From the NCBI GenBank assembly GCA_009781925.1, contig WQUU01000247.1, forward strand, positions 1 to 9,584: a stretch of 9,584 nucleotides of DNA. The letters are read 5' to 3'. A program made the translations under genes and the position numbers. Numbering within the stretch: position 1 is the first letter of the stretch; each line of letters starts with the position of its first letter. The DNA is from Bacillota bacterium. GTDB taxonomy: Bacteria; Bacillota; Clostridia; Oscillospirales; Oscillospiraceae. A model generated the notes under the pieces. It was not told the origin of the DNA and made no database searches. It saw nothing but the letters and a program-made list of their open reading frames with translations. Shown here in pieces: positions 1-5,268 of the stretch.

Positions 1-729
1 CGCCGCGACATCACAAAAGAGGACGCCGATCTCATCCGGCCTGTCGTGGATCAGCTCACCGAGCGCGTGAAATACTATATCGAGCTCGTAAGCACCGAGC
101 GCACACTGGCCGCCCGGATGCTGAATGTCGGCCGCCTCAGCCATGAGGACGCGCTGGCCTACGGCGCTTCCGGCCCCGTGTCCCGCGCCGCGGACATCCC
201 CAGAGACACCCGCCGCGACGACCCCTATTCCGCCTACGGCGAGGTTCCCTTTGACGTGATTACCGACGACCACGCCGACGTCTACGGGCGCGCGGTGGTG
301 CGCGTCAAGGAGCTGATGGAGAGCTTCAAGATCATCCGCTATGTTTTGGACAACATGCCGGAGGGCCCGCTGGAGGCCAAATTCCCGCGCAAAGTCCCGG
401 CGGGGGAGGCCATCAGCCGCTATGAGGCCCCCCGGGGCGAGGATGTCCATTACGTCAAGGGCAACGGCACCGACAAACCGGAGCGTGTCAAGGTGCGCGC
501 CCCCACGCTGGCCAACTCCGCCTCCGTGGCGCTGATGCTCCAGGGCGGCTTTCTGGCCGACGTGCCCATCGTCATCGCGGCCATCGACCCCTGCTTCTCC
601 TGCACGGACAGAATGGTGTCGGTACAGGATGTCCGCGGCGGACAGGAGGGCGTGATGGACTGGGAGAGCCTGAGGCGGTATTCCATCGACTGGTATCGTG
701 ATCAGGGCATCGGGTTCGATAACCGTTAG
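1..729 (+). CDS. Group 4 [NiFe] hydrogenase large (catalytic) subunit, Mbh/HycE-like, 5' end missing
   Basis: The reading frame is open from the first base, so this is the C-terminal part (242 visible residues) of a longer protein. The key motif is DPCFSCTDR, whose codons run from 586 to 612. Its CxxC supplies two of the four cysteines that bind the Ni-Fe centre; the N-terminal CxxC lies outside the window. The upstream sequence fits the HycE/EchE/MbhL family: a GPVSRA segment, a PYSAYGEV segment, EAPRGE and an RAPTLAN segment. The protein would catalyse proton reduction or H2 oxidation on the cytoplasmic side of a membrane-bound complex. After the motif's Arg there are 38 residues, including a DVR and an RRYSI segment that resemble the E. 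coli HycE tail removed by HycI. A HycI-like protease is encoded at 2174-2677, so cleavage after that Arg is likely. The next two genes give the gene order of mbhL-M-N rather than ech. Confidence 0.93.
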   Translation, partial: RRDITKEDADLIRPVVDQLTERVKYYIELVSTERTLAARMLNVGRLSHEDALAYGASGPVSRAADIPRDTRRDDPYSAYGEVPFDVITDDHADVYGRAVVRVKELMESFKIIRYVLDNMPEGPLEAKFPRKVPAGEAISRYEAPRGEDVHYVKGNGTDKPERVKVRAPTLANSASVALMLQGGFLADVPIVIAAIDPCFSCTDRMVSVQDVRGGQEGVMDWESLRRYSIDWYRDQGIGFDNR

Positions 730-746
730 GTATGTTCTAAAACCAC

Positions 747-830
747 GTCATTGCGAGGCGGCCGTCTTTGCCGCCGTGGCAATCTAGTCGTTTTGGTCTT
801 TCTGGATTGCTTCGCTTCGCTCGCAATGAC
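747..830. repeat. Palindromic dispersed repeat (REP/MITE-like) between the hydrogenase genes
   Basis: An 11-bp perfect terminal inverted repeat (GTCATTGCGAG at 747-757, CTCGCAATGAC at 820-830) encloses two internal hairpins: GGCGGC/GCCGCC at 758-763 and 770-775, and GCAATC/GATTGC at 779-784 and 805-810. The ends and the CTTCGCTTCGCTCGCAATGAC-type arm match a repeat I recall as widespread in bacterial intergenic regions, including Clostridia. It encodes no protein and has no T-tract, so it is not a classical terminator. It fills almost the whole gap between two subunits of one complex, so it is transcribed and could stabilise the mRNA or alter the relative expression of the two genes. Confidence 0.75.
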
Positions 831-850
831 AATATAAGGATGTAATCCAT

Positions 851-1780
851 ATGTCAATCTTCTATATCCTCATATTTCCGGGGCTCCTTTTTTTGATTGT
901 CTACGCGCTGGCGCTGCAATTTGTGGACAGAAAAGTATACGCCCGCCTGCAAAACCGCAAAGGGCCGCCCTGGTTTCAGCCGCTGGCCGACTTTATCAAG
1001 CTGCTCGGCAAAGAGACCATCGTGCCGGATGAGGCCAATCCCACGCTGTTCAAGGCGCTGCCGGTTATCGCGCTGGCCGCCGCGGTCACGGCCTTCCTCT
1101 ATGTGCCGGTGTGGGGGACAAAGTCGCTGTTTCCCTTTCCGGGGGACGCCGTCGTGGTGCTGTACCTGCTGACGCTCCTGCCGCTGTCTTTTTTCCTGGC
1201 CGGGTGGAACTCCTCGTCCATGTACGCCACCATCGGTTCGCAGCGGGTTTTAACGCAGCTGTTCGCCTATGAGGTGCCGCTGTTCATGACTATTCTGGGC
1301 GCGGCGATGCTCTCCGGCAGCTGGTCGTTCAGCGGAATTGCGGAGTTCTACGCGGGCCGCCCGGTGCTGGCTTTGTTGAATCTGCCGGGGCTGGCCGTGG
1401 CTGTCTTGGCGGCGCAGGGCAAGCTGGAGCGCGTGCCCTTTGACACGCCGGACGCCGAGACTGAGATCGTGGCCGGCGCGTTTACCGAATATGGCGGCAG
1501 GCTGTACGCTTTTTTCAAGCTGTCCGTGGACATCGAGACGGTGGTGCTTTTGGCGGTGATCGGGGCCGTGTTTTTGCCGTTCTTCCCGGCAAACCCGGCG
1601 CTGGGCTTCCTAGTCTTTGTTGTCAAAACTTTGGCGGTTCTCCTGGTGCTCACGGTGATCAAGACCGTGACCGCCCGCCTGCGCATCGAGCAGATGGTGC
1701 GTTTCTGCTGGATGGTGATGATGCCGCTGGCGCTCTTCCAGCTGGTGATCGATTTAGCGGCAAAGGGGTGGATAGTATGA
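851..1780 (+). CDS. Hydrogenase membrane subunit, NuoH/HyfC/MbhM/EchB family
   Basis: A 309-residue hydrophobic protein with about eight predicted membrane helices (roughly residues 4-23, 66-88, 98-118, 131-155, 170-189, 226-245, 250-272 and 284-304). It is the NuoH-like subunit that anchors the hydrogenase module and couples ferredoxin oxidation to ion movement. Family marks are the cytoplasmic loop with ARLQNRKGPP near residue 31, the acidic PFDTPDAETEIVAG loop (197-210; Glu204 and Glu206 match the conserved glutamates of NuoH), the EYGG after it, and TARLRIEQM near 274. Length is normal. The ATG at 851 has an AAGGA 10 nt upstream, just beyond the inserted repeat. The stop codon overlaps the next start (ATGA at 1777-1780), so the two are translationally coupled. 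The choice between Mbh, Hyf and Ech naming rests on gene order only. Confidence 0.93.
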   Translation: MSIFYILIFPGLLFLIVYALALQFVDRKVYARLQNRKGPPWFQPLADFIKLLGKETIVPDEANPTLFKALPVIALAAAVTAFLYVPVWGTKSLFPFPGDAVVVLYLLTLLPLSFFLAGWNSSSMYATIGSQRVLTQLFAYEVPLFMTILGAAMLSGSWSFSGIAEFYAGRPVLALLNLPGLAVAVLAAQGKLERVPFDTPDAETEIVAGAFTEYGGRLYAFFKLSVDIETVVLLAVIGAVFLPFFPANPALGFLVFVVKTLAVLLVLTVIKTVTARLRIEQMVRFCWMVMMPLALFQLVIDLAAKGWIV

Positions 1781-2184
1781 GCAAGGCGCACCAGCGCGCA
1801 GGCAAAATTTTGCCCCAGGCCGTGCGGACTTTATTCAAAAAGCCAGCTACGGAGGCATATCCTGCGCAGGGCGGGGCCACAATCCCCGAGACCCGGGGCA
1901 AGCTGATCTTTGACGCCTCGAAGTGCATCGGCTGTAAGATGTGCGTCCGCGACTGCCCCACGGGGGCCATCGATATCCAAAAGGTGGGGGATAAGCAGTT
2001 CAAGGCCATTTTGCAGATGGATCACTGTGTCTTCTGCAGCCAGTGCGTGGACACCTGCCCCAAGTTCGCGCTGACCGCCGGCCCGGAGTTCGAGTTGGCG
2101 GGCCTCAGCCGCGGGGGAATGAAGGCGGATATCGGACAGTTAACAGTTAACAACGAACAGTTAACAGGTAAGAATGAAGAATGA
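1777..2184 (+). CDS. Hydrogenase iron-sulfur subunit, 2x[4Fe-4S] ferredoxin-like, NuoI/MbhN/EchF family
   Basis: A 135-residue protein with two classic cluster motifs: C50-x2-C53-x2-C56-x3-C60-P and C84-x2-C87-x2-C90-x3-C94-P. These bind two [4Fe-4S] clusters and relay electrons between ferredoxin and the small-subunit cluster of the hydrogenase. The ATG at 1777 is preferred over the GTG at 1768 because AAAGGGG (1762-1768) sits 8 nt before it and the ATGA overlap with the upstream gene is a typical coupling arrangement. The last 15 or so residues (QLTVNNEQLTGKNEE) lie outside the domain and are largely encoded by GTTAAC repeats, so the native end was probably nearer residue 120. The stop overlaps the maturation protease gene by 11 nt. 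Confidence 0.93.
   Translation: MSKAHQRAGKILPQAVRTLFKKPATEAYPAQGGATIPETRGKLIFDASKCIGCKMCVRDCPTGAIDIQKVGDKQFKAILQMDHCVFCSQCVDTCPKFALTAGPEFELAGLSRGGMKADIGQLTVNNEQLTGKNEE
2136..2167. repeat. Short direct repeats of ACAGTTAAC
   Basis: ACAGTTAAC occurs at 2136-2144, 2143-2151 and 2157-2165. The first two overlap with a 7-bp period. Each contains the palindrome GTTAAC. The tract is AT-rich within GC-rich coding DNA and lies at the very end of the ferredoxin-like gene, immediately before the start of the protease gene. It looks like a small tandem repeat captured into the reading frame. Confidence 0.6.
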
Positions 2185-2677
2185 TATAAAGGCGGCTTTA
2201 TCCGAGGCCCTCGCGGACGCAAAGCGCGTGGCCGTTCTCGGCTGCGGGTCGGTTCTGGCGGGCGACGACGCGGCGGGTATGCGCGTGGCGGAGCGTCTGA
2301 CGGAGCTTGGCGCCGCTGCCCCGCGCGGGGATGTGCGGGTCTATTGCGGGAGCACCGCGCCGGAGAATTTTTCCGGGGAAATCAAGCGCTTTGGGCCGGA
2401 TGTGCTGCTGGTGATCGACGCCGCCGATATGGGGCTGAGACCCGGCGGGACAGCGCTGATCCCGGTCGAGGAGATCACCGGCGCGTCGTTTTCCACCCAC
2501 ATGCTGCCGCTCCGAATTCTGCTGGACTATCTGCGCGGAGAGTGCGGCTGCCGGGCCTGTCTGCTGGGCATTCAGGGCGGCTGCATGGAATTCGGAAACG
2601 GGATGACGCCGCCGGTGAGCGCCGCCGTGGACACGGTGGCCGACATGTTGAGGGAGTTGCTGACAAATGCCGGATAA
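2174..2677 (+). CDS. hycI: Hydrogenase maturation endopeptidase, HycI family
   Basis: A 167-residue member of the peptidase M52 (HybD/HycI) family. These proteases remove the C-terminal peptide of the [NiFe] large subunit after nickel insertion. The nickel-sensing residues can be placed by comparison with E. coli HycI Asp16, Asp62 and His90: Asp32 in LAGDDAAG, Asp82 in VIDAADMGL, and His109 in STHMLPL. The GSTAPENF and DAADMGLRPGG segments favour the HycI branch over HybD/HyaD. Where most members have GN before GDD this one has GS (residues 25-26). The extension to be cut is visible on the large subunit at 613-726. The ATG at 2174 overlaps the previous gene by 11 nt with AGG 5 nt upstream. 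The next gene starts inside its last codons (2667), indicating a tightly coupled operon. Confidence 0.93.
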   Translation: MKNDIKAALSEALADAKRVAVLGCGSVLAGDDAAGMRVAERLTELGAAAPRGDVRVYCGSTAPENFSGEIKRFGPDVLLVIDAADMGLRPGGTALIPVEEITGASFSTHMLPLRILLDYLRGECGCRACLLGIQGGCMEFGNGMTPPVSAAVDTVADMLRELLTNAG

Positions 2678-2855
2678 ACGAAAATATATCGCCCTCCTGC
2701 GCGGCGTCAACGTGGGCGGCAACAACAAGATCGACATGCGCGCGTTAAAGGCCGCCTTTGAGCGGCGGGGCTTTCAAAGCGTGTACAACGCCATCACGAT
2801 CCGCAACGCCAATACCGCGAAAAAATTGGCCGAGCTGGCCGGGGCGATTTTATAA
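2667..2855 (+). pseudogene. DUF1697 gene with an internal in-frame deletion (remnant)
   Basis: The 62-codon frame joins two distant parts of a DUF1697 protein. Residues 3-40 (KYIALLRGVNVGGNNKIDM, then an FERRGF segment) are the family's N-terminus. Residues 43-58 (TIRNANTAKKLAEL) match its C-terminal TTRNWNT-x-x-KLAEL-type end. Full-length members are around 175-180 residues, so about 115 residues are missing, with the junction near 2784-2796. The frame is kept, and a start overlapping hycI by 11 nt and a stop remain. A 62-residue peptide could therefore still be made, but the fold is unlikely to be intact. DUF1697 has no firmly known function and no obvious hydrogenase role; its loss is probably neutral. 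Confidence 0.72.
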
Positions 2856-2874
2856 AATCACAGGAGGAACCCCT

Positions 2875-3081
2875 ATGTACCAGGTAGAAAAGGATACCAT
2901 CATCTCAGAGGTGCTCATGAACGCACCGGAGACCATGCCGCTGTTTCAGCAGATCGGGATGCACTGCCTGGGCTGCGCGCTCTCCACGGGGGAGACTGTC
3001 GAGGAGGCCTGCCAGGTTCACGGCGTGGATCCGGACGAGTTCATCGAGCAGCTCAATGCGTCTATCTCGGTAAACGCATAA
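2875..3081 (+). CDS. DUF1858 domain protein with a CxxC motif
   Basis: A 68-residue protein that is one DUF1858 domain. It begins with the VEKDTIISEVLMNAP segment, followed by the conserved cysteine pair in GMHCLGCALS (Cys31, Cys34), the ETVEEAC segment and a final GVDPDEFIEQLN helix. The family occurs alone or fused to redox proteins such as hybrid-cluster proteins, and the CxxC is thought to be redox-active or metal-binding. The exact function is unknown. The ATG at 2875 has a near-perfect AGGAGG (2862-2867) 7 nt upstream, the strongest ribosome site in this operon, so the protein may be made in larger amounts than the subunits before it. It is the last gene before the terminator. A longer frame upstream exists but lacks family similarity. 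Confidence 0.9.
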   Translation: MYQVEKDTIISEVLMNAPETMPLFQQIGMHCLGCALSTGETVEEACQVHGVDPDEFIEQLNASISVNA

Positions 3082-3086
3082 TGCAG

Positions 3087-3120
3087 GGGCCGCCGCCCTG
3101 GCGGCCCGTTCTTATTTTTT
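3087..3120 (+). terminator. Rho-independent terminator of the hydrogenase operon
   Basis: An 8-bp perfect GC stem (GGGCCGCC at 3087-3094, GGCGGCCC at 3100-3107) with a 5-nt loop is followed by a T-rich tail ending in TTTTTT. It lies just after the DUF1858 stop codon. Confidence 0.9.
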
Positions 3121-3140
3121 GCATAAAATGAGCGTACAAT

Positions 3141-3842
3141 ATGAAATCAATCACACTGTCGCCCCGGCTCATGGCGGTTGCGGAGCTTGTTCCGGCGGGC
3201 GCGAAATTAGCGGATATCGGCACGGATCACGGCCTCTTGCCGGCGTTTCTGCTCCAGCAAGGCAAAATCGAATCTGCCTATGCCTCAGACATCCGGCCCG
3301 GCCCGCTGGCGCGCGCCGTCCGCACTGCCCGTGTGGCCGGTGTTCTTGGCAAAATCCGATTTGACCTGGCCGACGGCCTCAGCGGGCTGCGCCCTTTTGA
3401 GGCCGACTGTATTGTCATTGCGGGCATGGGCGGTGAGACGATTGCGGAAATTTTGACGCAATCAGTTGACATAATATCAAAAATGGTTGACATAAATATA
3501 AAATCAGTTAACATAATTATTCAACCCATGACAAAAGCCGAAAAATTGCGGGAGGCGCTGGGGCCGCTGGGCCTCACGATCAAAACGGAGCGGCTGGTTT
3601 TGGACAGGGAAAAGATTTACCCCATCCTGGTCTGCGCGCGCCTCCCTGTGGGGCGCGACGCCGTCCCCACCGCGCCGTTCACGCCTGCCGAATTGCTCAT
3701 GGGCCAGTGGGAATTGATCTCGGGCGATCCGCTTTTTCCCCGGTACCTGGAGCTTCAGATCGCCCGTCAACGGAAGGCGCGAAAGAGTATTGATGAATTA
3801 TTGGAGATGCAAAGGAGAATCAGCCATGCCGGCAGTCAATGA
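3141..3842 (+). CDS. trmK: tRNA (adenine(22)-N(1))-methyltransferase TrmK
   Basis: A 233-residue class I SAM-dependent methyltransferase that makes m1A22 in tRNA. Marks are the N-terminal LSPRLMAVAELVP segment, the SAM-binding DIGTDHG (25-31), GMGGETI (95-101), a IIQPMTKAEKLREAL segment (about 126-140) and the helical C-terminal tail rich in Arg, Lys and Glu (about 205-230). The ATG at 3141 fits the family N-terminus, but no good ribosome site precedes it and a terminator ends only 20 nt upstream. The 3' end overlaps the Nif3 gene by 17 nt; the pair is also adjacent in Bacillus (yqfN-yqfO). Oddity: residues 108-128 are three heptads encoded by a 21-bp tandem repeat of about 21% GC, lying between the GMGG motif and the IIIQPM strand. 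Activity is probably kept because the frame and motifs are intact. Confidence 0.93.
   Translation: MKSITLSPRLMAVAELVPAGAKLADIGTDHGLLPAFLLQQGKIESAYASDIRPGPLARAVRTARVAGVLGKIRFDLADGLSGLRPFEADCIVIAGMGGETIAEILTQSVDIISKMVDINIKSVNIIIQPMTKAEKLREALGPLGLTIKTERLVLDREKIYPILVCARLPVGRDAVPTAPFTPAELLMGQWELISGDPLFPRYLELQIARQRKARKSIDELLEMQRRISHAGSQ
3462..3524. repeat. Three-unit 21-bp tandem repeat inside trmK
   Basis: Units start at 3462, 3483 and 3504, each seven codons long, with the shared core GTT(G/A)ACATAA exactly 21 bp apart (3465, 3486, 3507). Units are about two-thirds identical. The encoded heptads are SVDIISK, MVDINIK and SVNIIIQ. Only 13 of 63 bases are G or C, against strongly GC-rich flanks. 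The last unit runs into the conserved IIIQPM segment. Confidence 0.8.
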
Positions 3843-4611
3843 GATCAGCAAGTATTTCGATTCGATTGTGCCTTACAGTACCAAAATGGACTTTGACAAC
3901 GTGGGATTCCTGGCGGGCAGGGGGGAGACGGCGGTTTACCGCGTCCTCTGCGCCCTGGACATCACCGAGGCGGTCATCGCGGAGGCGGCGGCACTGGGCG
4001 CAGAGCTCATCGTCTCCCATCACCCGCTGATCTATCAGCCGCAGAAGTCCGTGACGGACGGGAGTTGGACTGGGCGCAGACTCTTGGCCCTGCTGTCTCA
4101 TAATCTTTCGGCCGTCTGCCTGCACACGAACCTGGATCGGGCCGAGGGCGGCGTAAACGACGCTCTGGCCGCCGCGCTGGGGCTGCGTGTCTCCGACCCC
4201 TTGGACGATGACCCGCGCAGTCAGGACTATTATATGGGCCGTGTGGGCGCCCTGGAAGAGCCCTGTACATTTGGCGAATTCCTGCCCCGGGTCAAGGCCG
4301 CGCTCAAGGCCAACGGCCTGCGCTATGTGGACGCCGGGCGCGCCGTCTCCCGCGTCGCCGTGGGCGGGGGTACCTGCGGAAGCATGCTGAATCTCGCGCT
4401 GGAAAAGGACTGCGATACCTTTGTAACGGCGGACATAAAGCACAGCCAGTTCCTCGAGGCGCAGGAACTGGGCTTAAACCTTGTTGACGCCGGACACTTT
4501 CCGACGGAGAATATGGTTGTGCCGCGGTTGAGGGAGATGCTGCTGGCGGGTTTCCCGGAGCTGGATGTGCGGCTGTCGGCGGTGAGCAAGCAACCGGAGG
4601 GGTATTGCTGA
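3826..4611 (+). CDS. Nif3-like dinuclear metal-centre protein (DUF34; YbgI/YqfO family)
   Basis: A 261-residue Nif3/DUF34 protein, often annotated as GTP cyclohydrolase 1 type 2 homolog; the true substrate is unsettled. Metal-site motifs are in order: SHHPLIYQ (His65, His66), HTNLD (Asp104) followed by a GGVNDALA segment, and GHFPTE (His224, Glu228). A GGGTCGS glycine-rich stretch (190-196) and TADIKHSQFLEA (201-212) also fit. It is the short form, near E. coli YbgI in size, and lacks the roughly 110-residue PII-like insertion of B. subtilis YqfO. The ATG at 3826 is chosen because AAAGGAG (3811-3817) lies 8 nt before it; an in-frame TTG at 3790 has no such site. It overlaps trmK by 17 nt, an ancient Firmicute pairing that suggests a link to tRNA or nucleotide metabolism. 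Confidence 0.92.
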   Translation: MPAVNEISKYFDSIVPYSTKMDFDNVGFLAGRGETAVYRVLCALDITEAVIAEAAALGAELIVSHHPLIYQPQKSVTDGSWTGRRLLALLSHNLSAVCLHTNLDRAEGGVNDALAAALGLRVSDPLDDDPRSQDYYMGRVGALEEPCTFGEFLPRVKAALKANGLRYVDAGRAVSRVAVGGGTCGSMLNLALEKDCDTFVTADIKHSQFLEAQELGLNLVDAGHFPTENMVVPRLREMLLAGFPELDVRLSAVSKQPEGYC

Positions 4612-4623
4612 GGAATAGTTTGG

Positions 4624-5121
4624 ATGAGACACAATACACTGAGAACAGTCTTATGGGCCGCATTTGCTCTCTATGTCCTGACGCTGGTCTACCTGCTGTT
4701 TTTGTCCCCCGCGTTCGGGCGGACGACGGCTGACTTTGTAAACCAGGGGACTTACCTGAGCCGGCTGAGGGACTTCATCCGTTGGAGGAGCAACTTTGTC
4801 CCGTTTCGGACGATCGCGGGTTACATACGCGGCATCGGGATTGGTTTCTCCCTGCGGCTCGCCGCCATCAATCTGCTGGGCAATCTCGCCGCTTTCACGC
4901 CTATGGGATTTTTCCTGCCGGTTCTCTTCAAGAGCCTGCGCAGGTTTCTCAAATTTTTCCTCCTGCTGCTCGGTATGCTGGTGCTTGTCGAGGTGTCGCA
5001 GCTGCTTTTGCTGGTCGGCAGCTGCGACATTGACGACATCATCCTCAACGCCGCCGGAGCCGCCGCCGTGTGGTGGCTATTCAAGATACCGCCGCTGAGG
5101 CGGCGGGTGGAGAAGATGTGA
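4624..5121 (+). CDS. VanZ-like family membrane protein
   Basis: A 165-residue integral membrane protein of the VanZ family. Helices are predicted near residues 8-28, 74-99, 108-131 and 138-154. Family marks are the NFVPFRTI loop (57-64), NLLGNLAAFTPMGFFLP (83-99), the EVSQ at the end of the third helix (123-126) and DIDDIILNAAGA (135-146). VanZ of vancomycin-resistance clusters gives low-level teicoplanin resistance, but most chromosomal homologues have no known function, and no van genes are seen here. The start codon is 12 nt after the Nif3 stop with AGGA (4611-4614) about 9 nt before it, so it may be co-transcribed with trmK and Nif3. A terminator follows. Confidence 0.87.
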   Translation: MRHNTLRTVLWAAFALYVLTLVYLLFLSPAFGRTTADFVNQGTYLSRLRDFIRWRSNFVPFRTIAGYIRGIGIGFSLRLAAINLLGNLAAFTPMGFFLPVLFKSLRRFLKFFLLLLGMLVLVEVSQLLLLVGSCDIDDIILNAAGAAAVWWLFKIPPLRRRVEKM

Positions 5122-5149
5122 GGGAGGGTATTCTGCGCCATAGGATTTC

Positions 5150-5174
5150 AAAAAAGCGCCGTCGGCGCTTTTTT
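5150..5174. terminator. Rho-independent terminator after the VanZ-like gene, potentially bidirectional
   Basis: An 11-bp perfect stem (AAAAAAGCGCC at 5150-5160, GGCGCTTTTTT at 5164-5174) with a 3-nt loop. The A-run and T-run make it functional in principle in both directions. It separates the trmK–Nif3–VanZ group from spoIVA. Confidence 0.88.
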
Positions 5175-5177
5175 GAC

Positions 5178-5206
5178 GTATATTCCACAGCTTGCCCCCA
5201 TAGAGT
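5178..5206 (+). promoter_or_regulatory. Candidate sigma-E promoter of spoIVA
   Basis: GTATATT (5178-5184) and CATAGAGT (5199-5206) are 14 nt apart. This fits the Bacillus mother-cell sigma-E pattern (ATATT-type -35, about 14 nt, CATACA-T-type -10) with one mismatch in the core of the -10 (G for C). It lies directly after the upstream terminator and would give a leader of about 55 nt. In B. subtilis spoIVA is a sigma-E gene. Confidence 0.55.
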
Positions 5207-5253
5207 TTATCAGATACCGTGTCCCTGCGCAGACGGGGCGGTGTACAATACGT

Positions 5254-5260
5254 GAGGGGG
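5254..5260 (+). promoter_or_regulatory. Ribosome binding site fixing the GTG start of spoIVA
   Basis: GAGGGGG lies 8 nt before the GTG at 5269. No comparable site precedes the longer in-frame TTG at 5173, which falls within the terminator's T-run. This decides for the shorter protein. Confidence 0.8.
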
Positions 5261-5268
5261 AATATCTC

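Noticed and set aside
747..830. CRISPR repeat or tRNA-like element
   Set aside because: There is one copy, no spacer periodicity, and the folding is a simple nested palindrome without tRNA features.
2758..2874. 39-codon upstream extension of the DUF1858 protein
   Set aside because: The extension is an out-of-frame reading of the DUF1697 remnant; the ATG at 2875 has a strong AGGAGG and matches the domain start.
3466..3515. Repeated TTGACA words in trmK as internal promoters for the Nif3 gene
   Set aside because: At 16-18 nt downstream only weak -10 matches (such as TAACAT) are found, and the words are explained by the 21-bp repeat.
4624..5121. Glycopeptide-resistance locus based on the VanZ-like gene
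   Set aside because: No vanR, S, H, A or X relatives are present; lone VanZ-family genes are common in Firmicute chromosomes.
5242..5249. TGTACAAT as a -10 box for spoIVA
   Set aside because: The transcript would start inside the ribosome site, and no matching -35 lies at the right distance.
5173..5268. A 32-codon N-terminal extension of spoIVA starting at TTG 5173
   Set aside because: It begins in the terminator, lacks a ribosome site and is absent from the family; the GTG at 5269 gives the exact Bacillus length.
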